From contig JAWUZG010000331.1 of assembly GCA_036785705.1 (NCBI GenBank), positions 806,001 to 870,000 of the forward strand: 64,000 bases of DNA, written 5' to 3'. The stretch is from Acanthornis magna (taxonomy: Eukaryota > Chordata > Aves > Passeriformes > Acanthizidae). Both the position numbers and the translations under genes were made by a program. Shown piece after piece: positions 1 to 10,627 of the stretch. Position 1 is the first letter of the stretch; each line of letters begins with the position of its first letter. The notes beneath the pieces were generated by a model. The model did no database searches, was not told where the DNA came from, and saw nothing but the letters and a program-made list of their open reading frames with translations.

Positions 1-593
1 TTCCTTCTAGGCTTCATGAATATGTAACAATTAAAGAAAGTACTTAAGTTCACAGTAAAATGAATGGATTGCACCTCTGGCAAAATTGCTAAGTGTCCAG
101 CTGTTTTTGCCTTTGCTCTAGAAATAAATGTTCAATATGATGTTGCTAAAATTTCAGCTTGTGAATTCATTCATAGTACCATCCCAACCATCCTGCCCCA
201 CCCCATGCCCATCTCACCCCTCCTGATCTACATCCCACTTCACCACATCCCCTTCCAACTCCATTCCACCCTCAGGGGCTGTGGAATCCAGGAATTTTGG
301 GCTGGCATTGAGTAGGTTTCAGTGGCCCTGAGTGGTTTTGAGGTGACTGATTGATCCCTTTCGTCTTTTGGAGTGCAAAGCAATGGAGAAAACGACACCA
401 AATACCCCCAAAGCCCCCAAATCTTCCCAAATATTTCTCCAAATCCCAGATGCCCCCCAAACACTAGTAAAGAGGGAGGCTTTAGATGTCTTTGATCAAT
501 TTGTTAATTTTTATCCCAGTTTTGTGTGTTTTGAAGGCATGAAAATGAATCAAAAGAAAATTCATGCCAAAATAAAAGGACCACCAGCCAGGT

Positions 594-1042
594 GCCTTCC
601 CAACGTGGCTCCTCCGATGGGTGATGAAGTTGGAGCAGAGGACGAAGCTCTTCCCACAGTTGGGGCACTCACAGAGCTTCCCTTACCAATGGCTCCGCTG
701 GTGTTGGGTCAAGAGCGAGCTGTGGCTGAAGCTCTTCCCACAGTCGGGACACTCGCAGGGCCTCTCCCCGGTGTGGATCCTCTGGCGGCAGATCAGGCTG
801 GAGCTGTGGCTGAAGCTCATCGCACATTGCCCACACTCGCAGGGCCTCTCCCCGCTCTGAGCCCTCAGGCACCGCGGCGGTTCCGGGGCTTGTTCCCAAC
901 AGCTCCGCTCAGCCCTCACGCACCGCGCTGGGGCCGCCAAGCACTTTTCAGCCCCGGCCGCCCCCACGGGCCGGGCCCCGAGGGTCCCGCTGCCGCCGCC
1001 TCGGCCCCACAGAGCCCAGAAACCCCGGAAAATCGCTCCCAT
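594..1042 (-). pseudogene. C2H2 zinc-finger relic (two fingers plus a vestigial third)
   Basis: An open frame on the minus strand (1042 to 683) starts in GC-rich sequence and runs into two C2H2 fingers joined by a GERP-type linker. In the first finger the first zinc-binding histidine is replaced (CRQRIH instead of CHQRIH), so it should not bind zinc normally. The second finger keeps both cysteines and both histidines. A stop follows directly, and beyond it (594-680) the same frame encodes another complete-looking finger (CECPNC...ITHRRSH) that would not be translated. The upstream 60 or so residues are alanine/arginine/glycine-rich and look like translated CpG-island sequence. It is homologous to the copy at 55497-55874. 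I regard it as a 5'-truncated relic of the same family as 4269-5259. Confidence 0.7.
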
Positions 1043-2754
1043 GCACTAAAATACCTTTCCGTGTGCAGCGAGGGGTGCGGGGGAGCTTTCTGAACTCCCC
1101 TGCCCTCAGCCCCTCCCGGGCACGGCCGGGCATTAGCTCGGCTCCCGGGGCTGTGGCCCGGCACCGGCTGCTGCCACAGGGCACGGGGGTGCCGCACTCG
1201 GCCATTAAACCCAACAGATTTGGGGACGAGGGACAGCCCCAGAAAGCCTCGGCGAGCCCTCGGCACCTTGGAGCTGCACGAGGCCCACAAAGGATGCCCT
1301 GGACACAGCCATGGCCCCAGCAGCGGCTCTGCCCCCAGCACGGGGCTGTGTCCCACACCCCACGCTCCAGCCCGAGCTTTGGGCCGCGGCAGCGGAGCTG
1401 CTGCACGGAGCTTCCAGCCCCACCAGCCGCACCTCTGATCCCTTGCGACGTGACGGCAGGGACGGGTGTCCGCCGGAGCTCGGGGTCTGTCAGCTTTTGC
1501 AATCCAGAGGGATAAACGGAGTCCAAAGTGGTGTCCACTTCCATCTCTTGCCATTTCTCCTTTCTTTTCCATGACGGATTTCACAGAGCTTCCTTTCAGC
1601 CCAGAGATTTGGCAAACAAAATTCCCTGCTGCCCCTGCAGCCCTGCAGCTTTCCACAGCACGGGATGGCCCCAGGGGTGATGTCAGACACAGCCGGGATG
1701 GGAATGCCAAAGAACAGCAGGAGAAGGAGCAGGAGAGCAGGAGGAGAGTCACGGAAGAGGAAGGGCGGGTGGGGAGGAGAGATGGAGGAGGGGAAGCGGA
1801 GGAAGACGAGGGATCAAGGGGGTGGAGCAGAGAGAGAAGCAGCAAAAGGAGCTGCCACGTGCGTTTGTTGCTCTCTGTGTCCGCAACCCTCGGCCCCGGG
1901 AGCATCGCCCCCCGCATCCCGCAGGTGACCGGGCAGGGGGAGCTCGCCCCAGAGATCTTGTGCGGTGCGTGGGGTTCTTTTTGGGCGGGGGGGGAGATTT
2001 TTGGAGCTTGTAGGACTCCAGAACCGAGCCCCTAATATCTCTGGTTGATCCTGGGAGGGCTTGTTTGGGTTTTTTTTTGTGGGAGAGGGGGCGGATGTTT
2101 GGATGTTGCAGGACTCCAAATGTGCGTCGCAAATGGCCCTGGGGGGATATTGGGGAGTCCCCGGCACGCGGGTTTTTGGGGGTTCCCGGTGGCGGCTGGC
2201 GGGAGAAGTGGGATGGGGTGGGCTGGGGCCCGGGCAGGGTGGGATGTGGATTGGGGTGTGGGCTGAAGTGTGGGGGAGGGTGATGGGTGGGCTGGGGCCT
2301 GGGATGAGGCAGCCGAAGGTTGGGGGTGATGAAGGCGGGGGGACCCCAGTCCTTCGGGGCTTGCGGGGTATCGGCCACCTGTGAGGGAGTTTTGGGGTAG
2401 CCCTAATCCTTCGGGGGTGGCAGTGGCAGCGGGGGACACGTGTCTCCGGCAGCTCTGGAGCCCAGCTGCGCCCCCCTGGGCCCCAGCGGCGGCGGGAGCG
2501 GAATTTGGGGAGGGGGAGGTGTGGGGCGGGCAGGCCGGGCCCCCCCGCTGGGCGCTGTCCCGTTGGGGCCGAGTGCGGGGGGAGCTGTCCCGCGGGGCCC
2601 GGCCCTGCCCGGGCACGGCTGATGCCGCCCGCCCGCGCTCCGCACTGCTCCGGCCTGGTGCTCGCAGTGCCGCGCGGGGCGGGGCCGCTTTGGGGACCCC
2701 CCCAGGGCAGAGCGCGGCTGCTTTGGGGCTCTGGGCAGCTGCCCGGCGCTGGGC
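1043..2754. other. GC-rich non-coding block of module A
   Basis: There is no convincing gene here. The block has pyrimidine/purine-skewed tracts (1700-1860), long G-runs (1985-2300) and a CpG-dense part (2400-2754) directly before MHC exon 1. Long open frames on both strands are proline-, glycine- and arginine-rich and follow base composition. I looked for the MHC class II X and Y boxes in the 120 bases before the exon 1 ATG and did not see a clear pair. Confidence 0.6.
1800..1975 (+). repeat. Intramodule paralogous block, unit 1
   Basis: This stretch is purine-rich, followed by a tgtccgcaaccctcgg segment and a caggtgaccgggcagggggag segment. It has the same order of motifs as 3290-3475, so the module contains an old internal duplication. 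The same pair recurs in copies B and C. It ends in a splice-donor-like CAGGTGA, but no coding exon could be recognised on either strand. Confidence 0.55.
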
Positions 2755-2825
2755 ATGGGCCGTGTGGGGGCAGCTGGGGCCGTGCTGGTGGCACTGGTGG
2801 TGCTGGCAGTGCCCCCGGCCGCGGG
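2755..2825 (+). pseudogene. MHC class II beta exon 1 (signal peptide), copy A
   Basis: The 71-base exon starts at an ATG and encodes a classic signal peptide: Met-Gly-Arg, a short small-residue stretch, then a run of Val, Leu and Ala (GAVLVALVVL), ending in Pro-Pro-Ala-Ala-Gly. It stops at a good donor (GG|gtgagg). This sequence is characteristic of passerine MHC class II beta exon 1, the leader of the antigen-presenting beta chain that enters the ER. It sits in a CpG-rich block. No beta-1, Ig-domain or tail exon follows in the correct order: the exon 2 relic at 5771-5975 is on the other strand and no Ig-domain exon is visible. The exon is open but the gene cannot be complete. The family call is from memory of the leader; the inactive status is inferred. 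Confidence 0.7.
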
Positions 2826-4268
2826 GTGAGGGGGGGGCGCGGTGAGAAAGGGGGCGGGGGCTGGGACCCCAAAGTGAGCGAACTGGGGATTGGGACCCCC
2901 AAAGTGGTCAGGAGGGGCCTGGAAGCCCCAAAACCAATCATGGGAGAGGGGGTTGGGGATTGAGGGGATGATGATGAAAGGGAGAGAAGAGCAGTGGAAA
3001 AGGGGGGGCTGGGGCACGGAAATTGAGTTGCGGGGGGATGTGTGGATTGGGAGAAGGATGGGAAAGGGTAGGAGAGGGGAGAGAAAGGTGGGGTTGGGAG
3101 GGAAGAAGGGCGGTTCCATGGGGGTTCAGCCCTGTCCCCCAGCACTCGATCCCCGCAGCAATTCCCTGGGGCTCTGGGGGAGGTGGATCTGCACTGGGGG
3201 GGTCCCCAAGCCCCCTGTCCATCCCTAGGGCTGATTGGGGGGTTCCCCCATCCCAGCAGCCTGTGCTGCAACAGCCGTGGGCAGAGGAGGATGGGGAAGG
3301 GGGGTCTGGGGTGGGAGCAGAGGAAGAACGGGAGGAAGAGGACGAGCAGTAAAAGGAGGAGCAGGAGAACCATGAGGTTTCACCACCCACTGTGTCCGCA
3401 GCACCCCCGGCTCCAGGATCATTGCCCCCACATTCCACAGGTGATCAGGGAGGGGGAGCTCACCCCAAATCTATCAGGGGGTCTCCTGGAGGTTTTTTTT
3501 TTTTGAGGGGTATTTGGAACTCGCAGTTTCTAGAATTTAACGTTAGATATCTTTGCATGTCCATCGTGAGAATTTTCTTTACCAGAGGGAAAGTTTGGAT
3601 CATGCAGGACTCCAAACCTCAGCCTTAAATGCACTTTGGGGGAATACTTGAGGAGGTCCATGTGGGAATTGCCTGGTATTGGTGGGACAGGACATCGGTT
3701 TTGGGGATCCCCAGGAGAGATGGGAAGTGGAACGCAGGACTCCCAGAGTGGAGAGAGCAGAGAGGGGAGATAGCGGAGCTGGGGGACCCCCGGCAGCCTG
3801 GAGGGCTGGGGGAGCCTGGAGATGAGGCAGGGCTGGGACACTGTGATGCTGAAAGGGGTGGCAGAGAGAGGGGGAAGCCCCGAGTGCCTGGAGTGGGGGG
3901 AGCCTGAAGAGGGGGACCCTGGGAGCCCTGGGAGCCAAAGCAGCATCAGGGAAGAAGGGACCCCTGGGACCAGCAAAACCCCACGGCATCCCTAAGCAGG
4001 AGCCCGGAGAAGGGGGATCCCCAGGACCCACGGGAGCCCCATCAGCTTTGAGAAGGGGGAACCCCAGCACCCCAAAGACAGGAGACTGGAAAGGGGGAAC
4101 TGCTTGGAGGCTTTTTTTGGGGTCACTGTTCATTTTTGGAGGATTTTATAGACACAAAACACCTGGTGACTTCTAGAGATAGACTTGGGCGGGAGGAACC
4201 CCCAGCCCAAAGCACTCACACCCTTTTTTCCCCCACACCAGGATTTCTGACGCCCAAACCTTGTCCAG
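2826..4268. other. Non-coding stretch between MHC exon 1 and zinc-finger gene, copy A
   Basis: G-rich sequence with short purine tracts and no recognisable coding exon. It includes the second unit of the internal duplication (3290-3475) and a 3600-4130 block conserved in copies B and C. The 3' part probably carries the promoter and 5' end of the zinc-finger gene, but I cannot place a start site. Confidence 0.5.
3290..3475 (+). repeat. Intramodule paralogous block, unit 2
   Basis: This is the counterpart of 1800-1975: a purine-rich run with several aggagg motifs, then a tgtccgcagcacccccgg segment and a caggtgatcagggagggggag segment. It is present again in inverse orientation in copies B (about 23990-24170) and C (about 42570-42750). 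Confidence 0.55.
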
Positions 4269-5259
4269 ATGGAGAAGGAGGCTGTGAGGAAGAGGAAGAT
4301 GGCCCAGGATGCACAGGCAGGTGAGGAGGAAGTCAGTGTCGCTTTCCCCCTCTCTTCTGCTCCATGTCCCAGCTGAGCATCACCCCCGGCTGCAGGACAA
4401 CCCCACTGCCGACGCTGTCCTGCAGGGACAGATTGGGGGAATGTCCTTCCCCTTCCCTGTGGCACGGAGGCAAATGCCATCCTCTCCTTGTCTTTCCTCC
4501 CCAGGCAATGAGCTGCATACAGAGACCAGGGAGGGCAAAGCCTTGGGGCAGAACCTCGTGGAGGAGGCTATTTTGAGTGGCTCCATGACACAGGAGTTGA
4601 AGAGGGAGGAAAAGCCCCAGAGATGCCGCAAAAGGAGGGGCTGCAAACCCAGCCCAGGGCGCTCTAAGGAGGAAAGACCTACCCTGTGCCGGGAAGGCGT
4701 CCGGAGCTTCCGCCAGAGCTCGGCCCTGGTGGTCCATGAGCAGCTCCATGATGGGGAGAAGCCCTACAAGTGTGGGGAATGTGGGAAGGGCTTCAGCAAG
4801 AGATCCCACCTGATCCGCCACCAGATGATCCACTCTGGCGAGAGGCCCTACGAGTGTTCTGTGTGTGGGAAGAGGTTTCAGACCAGTTCCAGCCTCCTCG
4901 TGCATCAGCGGATTCACACAGAGGAGAGGCCCTTCCGCTGCCCTGAGTGCAGGACGGGCTTCAAGCACAACTCCACCCTCATCACCCACCGGCGCATCCA
5001 CACTGGGGAGAGACCCTATGAGTGTGGGGAATGTGGGATGAGCTTCAGCCACAGCTTCAGCCTGATCTGCCACCAGAGGATCCACACAGGGGAGAAGCCC
5101 TATGAGTGTGGGAAATGTGGGATGAGCTTCAGCCAGAGCTCCAGCCTGATCCGCCACCAGAGCATCCACACTGGGGAGAGGCCCTATGAGTGTTCCGAGT
5201 GTGGGAAGAGCTTCTCCAGGAGCTCTCACTTGACCCGACACCAGCAGAGGCACCGGTAA
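4269..5259 (+). CDS. C2H2 zinc-finger protein, six fingers (copy A)
   Basis: A two-exon gene is inferred: exon 1 at 4269-4320 (ATG to CAG|gtgagg) and exon 2 at 4505-5259 after a ccccag acceptor. The G|GC split codon keeps frame, giving 268 residues. The N-terminus is short and basic (KRKMAQD), followed by about 90 residues rich in Glu, Lys and Arg with no KRAB or BTB domain visible. A degenerate finger lacking its first cysteine precedes six complete C2H2 fingers with TGE(K/R)P linkers. The product should be a nuclear DNA-binding protein; target unknown. Shared gene structure with B and C supports the exon calls. After the stop, the frame continues into a vestigial finger (5260-5322) that is also present in the other copies. 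This is the only copy with its usual C-terminal finger intact. Confidence 0.75.
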
Positions 5260-5559
5260 GGGAAGCCTTGCGAGTGCCCTGAATGTGAGATGAGCTTTGT
5301 GCACTGCTCCAACTTCATCACCCCTTTGGAAGACCCATATTGGGAAGAGCCCTGGTGACCCACACTCCTGGTGACCAACACTGGGAGGACACCTGGCTGG
5401 TGGCTTCCACGTCCTCAGATTCCTTGTAGCCACCTGGACAAATGCAGTGGCAGGAGCATCCAGTGGGAGTCAGATTGACATTGGAAATTCATCGGGAAGA
5501 GCTGATTTATTAATGTTACACCCAAAAAAATCTAACCTGCTCTTTCCAATTGTTTCTTC

Positions 5560-5645
5560 TGGTGGCATCAGGCAACGCTGGAGGATCTTGGAGGCCTTTT
5601 CCAACCTAAATAATTTCCTTCTTCATCCTGCCAAAACTACCAAAA
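5560..5645 (+). mobile_element. CR1 LINE 3' tail fragment, copy A
   Basis: The segment carries the CR1 3'-end signature, with gctggaggatcttggagg followed by ccttttccaacctaaa. CR1 is the dominant avian LINE. Only the tail is seen and it has no coding part. The homologous piece lies in minus orientation in copies B and C, so it predates the duplications. Confidence 0.55.
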
Positions 5646-5770
5646 TTGGGGTAAAAATAAATGAAACAAAGAGATTGAAATCTGCACCATTTTCCTGGGA
5701 TTTGAGGGTGAATTTGGGGTTCATGGAGGATTTGGGTGTTCTGGGGCTGCCCAGGCCAAGGGACAGTGCC

Positions 5771-5975
5771 ACGATCTCATAGTTGTGGCAGCAGAACATG
5801 TCCACCTGAGCCCATCTGTTCTCCAGGAATTCTGGTTGTCTGTCCCAGTTGCTGGCCTGGGTCTCCCCATTTGGGGTGTGCCCCTCCAAGTGCCGAAATC
5901 ACTGCTGAAGTGCCCGAGCTGCTCCCAGCTGTGGATGTTCCTGTCCAGCAACCTCTCCTGGTCAATGCCATGGGT
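5771..5975 (-). pseudogene. MHC class II beta exon 2 relic, copy A (inverted)
   Basis: Read on the minus strand, the 5' part encodes a stretch like the beta-1 strand region (ERLLDRNIHSWEQLGHF), and the 3' part, in a different frame, encodes the helix region ending in FLENRWAQVDMFCCHNYEIV. These match the beta-1 domain of class II beta chains, which forms half the peptide-binding groove. The frame changes between the two parts, and the 5' end of the exon and its normal donor are missing. It lies on the strand opposite to exon 1 (2755-2825), so the gene has been broken and inverted. Copies B and C carry the same frame change, so the damage came before duplication. Confidence 0.75.
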
Positions 5976-6321
5976 GGCTGGGAGGGGCATTTGGGGATCC
6001 TGTGGGGATTGGGAGGGCCTTTTGTGGTTCTTAGGGACATCTGTGGTGCTGAGAGGGGCCTTGGTGGGGTGTGTGAGGGAGTATTGGGGACCAGGCTGGG
6101 GTGTGTGGCTTGGAGAGGTATTGGGTGGGTCTTGAGGGAGATGGGAAAGGGCTTTTGGTGTCTCTTGGGGCCATTTATGTGTCACGGGCTGGATTGGGGT
6201 ATCCTACGGGAAGCTGTGAGGTGGTATGAGAGGTCTGGCATTGGCTGTGGGGCTGGGAAGGGGTTTCAGGGCAGTAGTGACCCCCCAGAACCCCAAAGCT
6301 GCCCCCAGTCCCTGCCCCAAA

Positions 6322-6640
6322 ATGCTGCCAGAGGTTAGAGGGCTCCATGTTGGGGTTCCTCCTCCTGGTTCTGCAGGAGAAGGTGAGGGGGGGGTCCCCA
6401 GGGATCGTGTGTGTCCCCAGAGCGTGTGTGACCCCCCCGCCCGTCCCAGTATCACCCCGTTGTCCCTCCCCACAGGGCTCCTGACCCAGCTCCTGCTGCC
6501 CCGGGAGGGAATTTGGGGAGGGGGCAGAGGGGGTGCGCAGCTCCCGCCGGGGGATGACCCCGAGCCAGCGCCCTTTGTTTAGCTCCAAGCTGGGCTTGGG
6601 GCCGCAGCAGGAAGAGGCCGATGGGAAGCAGCTCCTGCAG
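6322..6640 (+). pseudogene. Probable MHC class II beta transmembrane and tail relic, copy A
   Basis: Bases 6322-6382 are the counterpart of an exon that in copies B and C reads MLPGFGGSMLGFLLLVL before a gtgagg donor. This resembles the class II beta transmembrane exon, which begins with a Met-Leu-x-Gly-x-Gly-Gly motif. In A an extra base breaks the frame. At 6476, after a cccacag acceptor, a short exon-like GGCTCCTGA could supply the end of the cytoplasmic tail; the following 150 bases would be 3' UTR. The similarity is short and the family call less certain than for exons 1 and 2; an unrelated membrane protein is possible. Confidence 0.4.
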
Positions 6641-7440
6641 GTGGGACAGTGCTTGGGCTCAGGGCAAGGTCCTGCCCTGCACACCTGGCTCAGGTGTGAC
6701 ACTGCCCCGCGAAGGGAGCGTGACATTGCCATCCCCACGGCTCAGGGCTGGGAGCACGGACATGGAAATGCTGGGAGCAACTGGGAACAACTGGGAGCAC
6801 CCTGAGGCCGTGAATTATCCCCCAGCACCGCCTTTGCAGGCCAGCCCTGGATGTGAGAAATGCTCCTTAGGCCTGGGCCTTGACAACAGCCCCTGGGCTC
6901 AGCTCCTGTGCAGCTGATCACAAACACTGTCTGCTCCCAGGCACTGCTGCTGTCCAACGAGCTCCTGTTTGCTTTAGGAGCAGCCTTGGCAACTGTTTTT
7001 CTTCCCTCAATGGCACAGCATGGCTGTTGTCACAGTGTCAAAGCAAGCTGTTGATGCCAAGTGCGGCCAGGATGAGCCATTGCTGTGCCTAAAGCCCATC
7101 TCTTGGGGCCCTATCAAGAGCGGTGCCAAATGAGCCCTTGGAGCTGTCATGGAGCAGCGACCTCCCTCTGAGTGGGGCCTCTCGGAGCCGGGAACTCTCC
7201 CGTTTGCTGCACTCGGGGCATCCCTGAACATCGAGGGACCCTGGGCCGATCCCCCACTCCTCGAGGCTCAACCCTTCGCCCGCTGGGGAGATGCAAAAGC
7301 ATTGGGAGTGAGCATTTCCCTGCCCTGGAGGGGAATTTCTGACAGGTCCCTGGCACTGACTCTTTGTGTCTGTGTGCACACACGTGTGCCTGTGCTCTGG
7401 CAAATGGGGGAGAAATGCTGCTCTCGGAGGTGTTGCAGTC
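6641..7440. other. Conserved non-coding stretch of module A
   Basis: This stretch is nearly identical to 20058-20880 (B) and 38500-39340 (C) in reverse. Overlapping open frames exist on both strands, but none shows a known domain, codon constraint or a shared start. It is probably 3' UTR and downstream flank of the old MHC gene. Confidence 0.5.
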
Positions 7441-7740
7441 CCTTGGGTATCTGAGTAGGTTAGAGCTGTAAGTAAGGTTCAGTCCTAATGTATAAGCTAA
7501 GTTAAATGCTGCTAAGGGCTGTTCTTTTGCCATGTTGCTAAGTTTAATACAAGCTATAAGCTAAATTAAACACTGTTAAGTCTTATTCCTCTGTTAAATT
7601 GTTAATTCATGGGTTATAAATTAGGTTAAATACTGTTAGGAGCTGTTCTTTTGCTAAATTGTTACCTTTAAGGTATAATTTATGGTTATGGTATAAGGTA
7701 AGTTCTGTTAAGTTTGAGTGCTGCTAAGCTTTTAGACCGT
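7440..7740 (+). repeat. AT-rich minisatellite, copy A
   Basis: Three to four degenerate tandem units of about 60-70 bp. Each is built around ttaaatactgttaag, tgttcttttgctaaattgtta and a ggtataa/gttataa segment. The same array is found in copies B (about 19640-19910), C (about 38100-38370) and C' (about 44525-44660). Confidence 0.75.
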
Positions 7741-7783
7741 ATTGCTTTTATCCTTGCCCTCACTGTCCTTTTGTCACAAACAC

Positions 7784-7806
7784 CTAAACACACACACACA
7801 CACATA
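7784..7806 (+). repeat. CA-dinucleotide microsatellite
   Basis: A run of about nine CA repeats. The equivalent site is interrupted or altered in copies C (38028-38056, GT/GC/GT) and C' (44686-44706). Confidence 0.9.
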
Positions 7807-8310
7807 TACAGGGACAAATCTCAGTTCATTTCTGGTTTGATTGTCTGGATTTCTTTGAATTTGTTACTGTTTTTTCCCTTGCTGTGCCTGAACTGTCCAC
7901 TCAGCAGTAGAGTGACTCTTGCCAAGGAAATTGTTGTGCTGTTACTTAATATTGAACCTGGTTTTTGCTGATCCCTTGTTGGGGATTTTTTAAGCACTCT
8001 CAACCCCTTGTTTGTAAGACACTGAAGGAGCCCTGGCCCAGGCTCTTGCCCTGGGGGACACAGGGACACTGCCAGGGGGTCCCTGTCCCCCTGTCCTACC
8101 CCCCACAGCCCCATCCCCCCCATCCCCGTGTCAGGCTCTGGGGGTCGATCTCATGGAACATCCTCTGGGGGGAGGCTGCGGCGCCGGGGGGCAGGGGGGG
8201 ACCCAGGGGGACAGGGGACCCTGCTGTGCACGAGCAGCGTTGGACTTCTCTGGGGGGAGCTGTGAGGGGGGGCTGGGGCAGAGTGACCTCCCCAGTGACC
8301 TCACACAGCC
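7807..8310. other. Conserved block of unknown function, copy A
   Basis: Conserved in A, B, C and C'. On the minus strand all copies keep a short open frame containing FHEIDPQSLT after a pyrimidine tract and CACAG, and it resembles an exon. I could not assign a family. C-runs around it differ by indels between copies, so the frame may not be constrained. Confidence 0.4.
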
Positions 8311-8630
8311 CCTGTGATGTCACAGCCCACTCTGGGATGTCACCGGCAACTCTATTAGATGACAAAACCTCCTTGTGATGTCATTAAGCTGCACTATGAT
8401 GTCCCTGCCCAATCTGTGGTGTCAGAGCCTGCTCTGTGCTGTCACTCAGTGATGTCACACAGCTCACTCTGTGAGCTCAGAGCCTGCTCTGTGATGTCAC
8501 ACAGTCCCCTCTATGATGCCTTAACTGCTCCATGGCCTCACACAACCAACTCTGTGATGTCGTAGCCAAATCTGTGACCTCACACAGCCCACTCTGGGAT
8601 GTCACACTGCCCCTTTCTGGCATCACAGCT
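8310..8630 (+). repeat. TGATGTCA-type minisatellite, copy A
   Basis: Degenerate tandem units of about 20-25 bp built on tgtgatgtcacagcc with spacer variants such as agcctgctctgtg. TGATGTCA/TGACATCA is one base from the CREB/ATF palindrome TGACGTCA. The array is more eroded here than in copy B (18650-19090). Confidence 0.8.
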
Positions 8631-9623
8631 GCTCTGGGGCTCTGTGACACAGCCCCAGAGGTGCCTATGGCAATGACACAGCCCCCTCTGGGCCATGGCA
8701 CAGCCCCTGCCAATGCTGAGCACCTGGGAGCTCTGGCTGTGCCCTGCTGGTGTCCCTGAGCTGCCCTGGCAGTGGCCCAGCCCTGCTGGGCTGTGCACAG
8801 GAGCTGCTCCTGGGCAGAGCTGTCTCTCTGCAGCGCTGCCGCTTGCCAGGAGCTGCCTCTGTGCCAGGAGCCCGGCCCAGCTCAACAGCACAGCCACAGC
8901 ACAGGGACTTGAATGAGCCTCGCGGGGCTTTGCTGCTGTTTACATCAGACTCAGTCCCTCTGAGTGTGTTCAAAAAACTTCTCAAGAAGTCAAAGTAACT
9001 TGGAACACTGAAGTTTCTTGTAGTTCTAATAAATCCCACAGTGCGACATGACTGAGAAAGTGTCCCCAGGTTGCAGTTAGAGCAGAACACTGCAGGCAGT
9101 GATGGCAGGTGGGGACAAATGAGGGAAATGTGTCTCTGATGCTGAGCCAACCTGGATGTGTTTCAGGAATGCAAATGGCCAAGGCCTGAGCCCCAGCCCC
9201 AGGGAAGGCAGATCCTGTCCCTCCCTTATTGCTCAGGGCTCTTCCCGGGGCACTACCATGTGGGGATGTGCAATGCCAAGGGCAGGACCATGGGGTGGCC
9301 CCTGCCAGGCTGCTGGGCAGGGACAAGGAGGCCATGAGGCCCCAGGGCTGCAAAGGTGACTTGTGTCCTCCTCAGGGCCAGGGCCAGCAGCCATGGCCAA
9401 AGTGCTGCACACGTTGGCTCTGGCAGGGCCTTGCAGCTTCTGCACATCCCTGTGCCCTCTCCAGCCCAGGCTGTCCTACGCTGTCCATGCCCTGCGCCTC
9501 TGTCCCTGCAGGCTGTGCTCATCCCCCGGCTGCCCCACCTTGCTGGCCCTTCCTTCCCTGACAGCTCTGTGTCCTGCCTGGCTCTGCCTGGGCACACAAA
9601 GCCTTGGGCTGACCCAGACTCCT
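8631..9623. other. Non-coding right end of module A
   Basis: No gene is seen. The stretch 8690-9060 is the part shared by A, B, C and C'. The piece 9110-9330, with ggccaaggcctgagccccagccc and ggcagatcctgtccctcc segments, is a dispersed repeat that also occurs near 10310-10530 and 35050-35340. From about 9330 to 9620 A shares nothing visible with the other copies. Confidence 0.5.
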
Positions 9624-10312
9624 GAATTATTAAAATGCAGATATAGATCTAATATCCATATCCACCTGAGACGGACAAAGACTGTCTAACTTGTTAAGGT
9701 TAGAAAGTGTATGTTTATTTCAGTGCTGGAGAGCTGCAGGGATAGCTCCCAAATGTACGGCTCCGAAGTAACAATGCAACACAGAACTCATTTATCTATA
9801 ACAAAAATGCATATTTAAAATACAGATACATATTCATAGCATAAGCACCTCCCATTCCCCGCTTCGTATGGAAATTGACAAAAAGTCATTAAGCATGCGC
9901 AGTTCCTGCAATGGAATTGGGTCGGTGGTCTTTATTTGAGTCTGAGGGCTGCTTTGGATGAAGTAATATGAGTCTTCCTCAGTGTGACCTTCTTACTTCG
10001 TTGGTTTTTGAGAATACATTTGACACTGGAAAACTCCGAATGCTCTCTTCTATTGCTTCTAAGTAGGCTGCATCTGGGCAAAATTTGTAACTGTCTGTGC
10101 TCTCTTTTGAATCTCTTTTCTTAAGATTATTAATTGTCTATTCTAAGCACAGCTGAGTAAATATCAGATAATCAAAGGCTACTCTGCATTTAATCATTAA
10201 TTTCTTTCTAACTGAGTTCTGCGTCTTTTTCTATTCTAGTTGATTTTAACAGAACTAACTTCTATCTAAAATCTCTACATTTAAGTGTCTAAAAGAAAAC
10301 CCTATGTTTCAA
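9624..10312 (-). mobile_element. Solo LTR (endogenous retrovirus), minus strand
   Basis: An AT-rich stretch with no coding potential. Read on the minus strand it has an LTR layout: an upstream gaggaagactc...acttcatccaa segment like that of the LTR at 46267-46833, then a polyadenylation signal (AATAAA at 9714-9719, minus) followed by a short U5-like end. Termini are approximate. It is related to, but clearly diverged from, the LTRs of the provirus at 46267-54140. Confidence 0.5.
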
Positions 10313-10627
10313 GGGACTGCCAGAGCCTCTGCAGGGACTGGTGAGAGCAGATCCTGGGATGTGCCAGGATTGCAGGGAGCCAAAGGCTGTGAGCAGGGAA
10401 CTGGCATGCTGAGAGAAGCCGGGCTTGGTTGGAGGAAGCAGAAAGGCCAAGGGCTGAGGCCAGGCCTGGGACAGCAGGGCCTGTCCCTCCCGGGTGGCTC
10501 GGGGCTGTTTGTGGGGCAGTGGATGTGAGGGGGAGGAAGGACAAATGTCCGAAAACTGCAACCCCTGCCAGCCTGCGCAAGGAGGGCCGAGGGAGAAGCA
10601 AAGTGCAGACCCTCAGAGGAAAGTTCT
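10313..10627. other. Dispersed repeat next to provirus 1
   Basis: Similar to 35050-35340 and 9110-9330 (segments gagcagatcctg, gaggaagcagaaaggccaagg, cctgtccctcc). No coding feature is seen. Confidence 0.45.

Larger units (their letters stand above)
1..9330 (+). repeat. Segmental duplication module, copy A
   Basis: This is the reference copy of the repeated module. Its left end (1-2415) matches 54141-56470 on the opposite strand, almost to base 1, so the arm probably continues beyond the window. Its body matches 18182-26071 and 36878-44445 in reverse, and its right end (7600-9325) matches 44525-46266 in the same orientation. The order in A is zinc-finger relic (-), MHC class II beta exon 1 (+), zinc-finger gene (+), CR1 tail (+), MHC exon 2 relic (-), MHC tail relic (+), AT-rich minisatellite and TGACATCA-type minisatellite. 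Matches were made by eye, and boundaries are good to a few tens of bases. Confidence 0.9.

Noticed and set aside
1..9330. Complete, functional MHC class II beta gene in the module
   Set aside because: Exon 1 is open, but exon 2 is inverted and frameshifted and the Ig-domain exon is missing in all copies.
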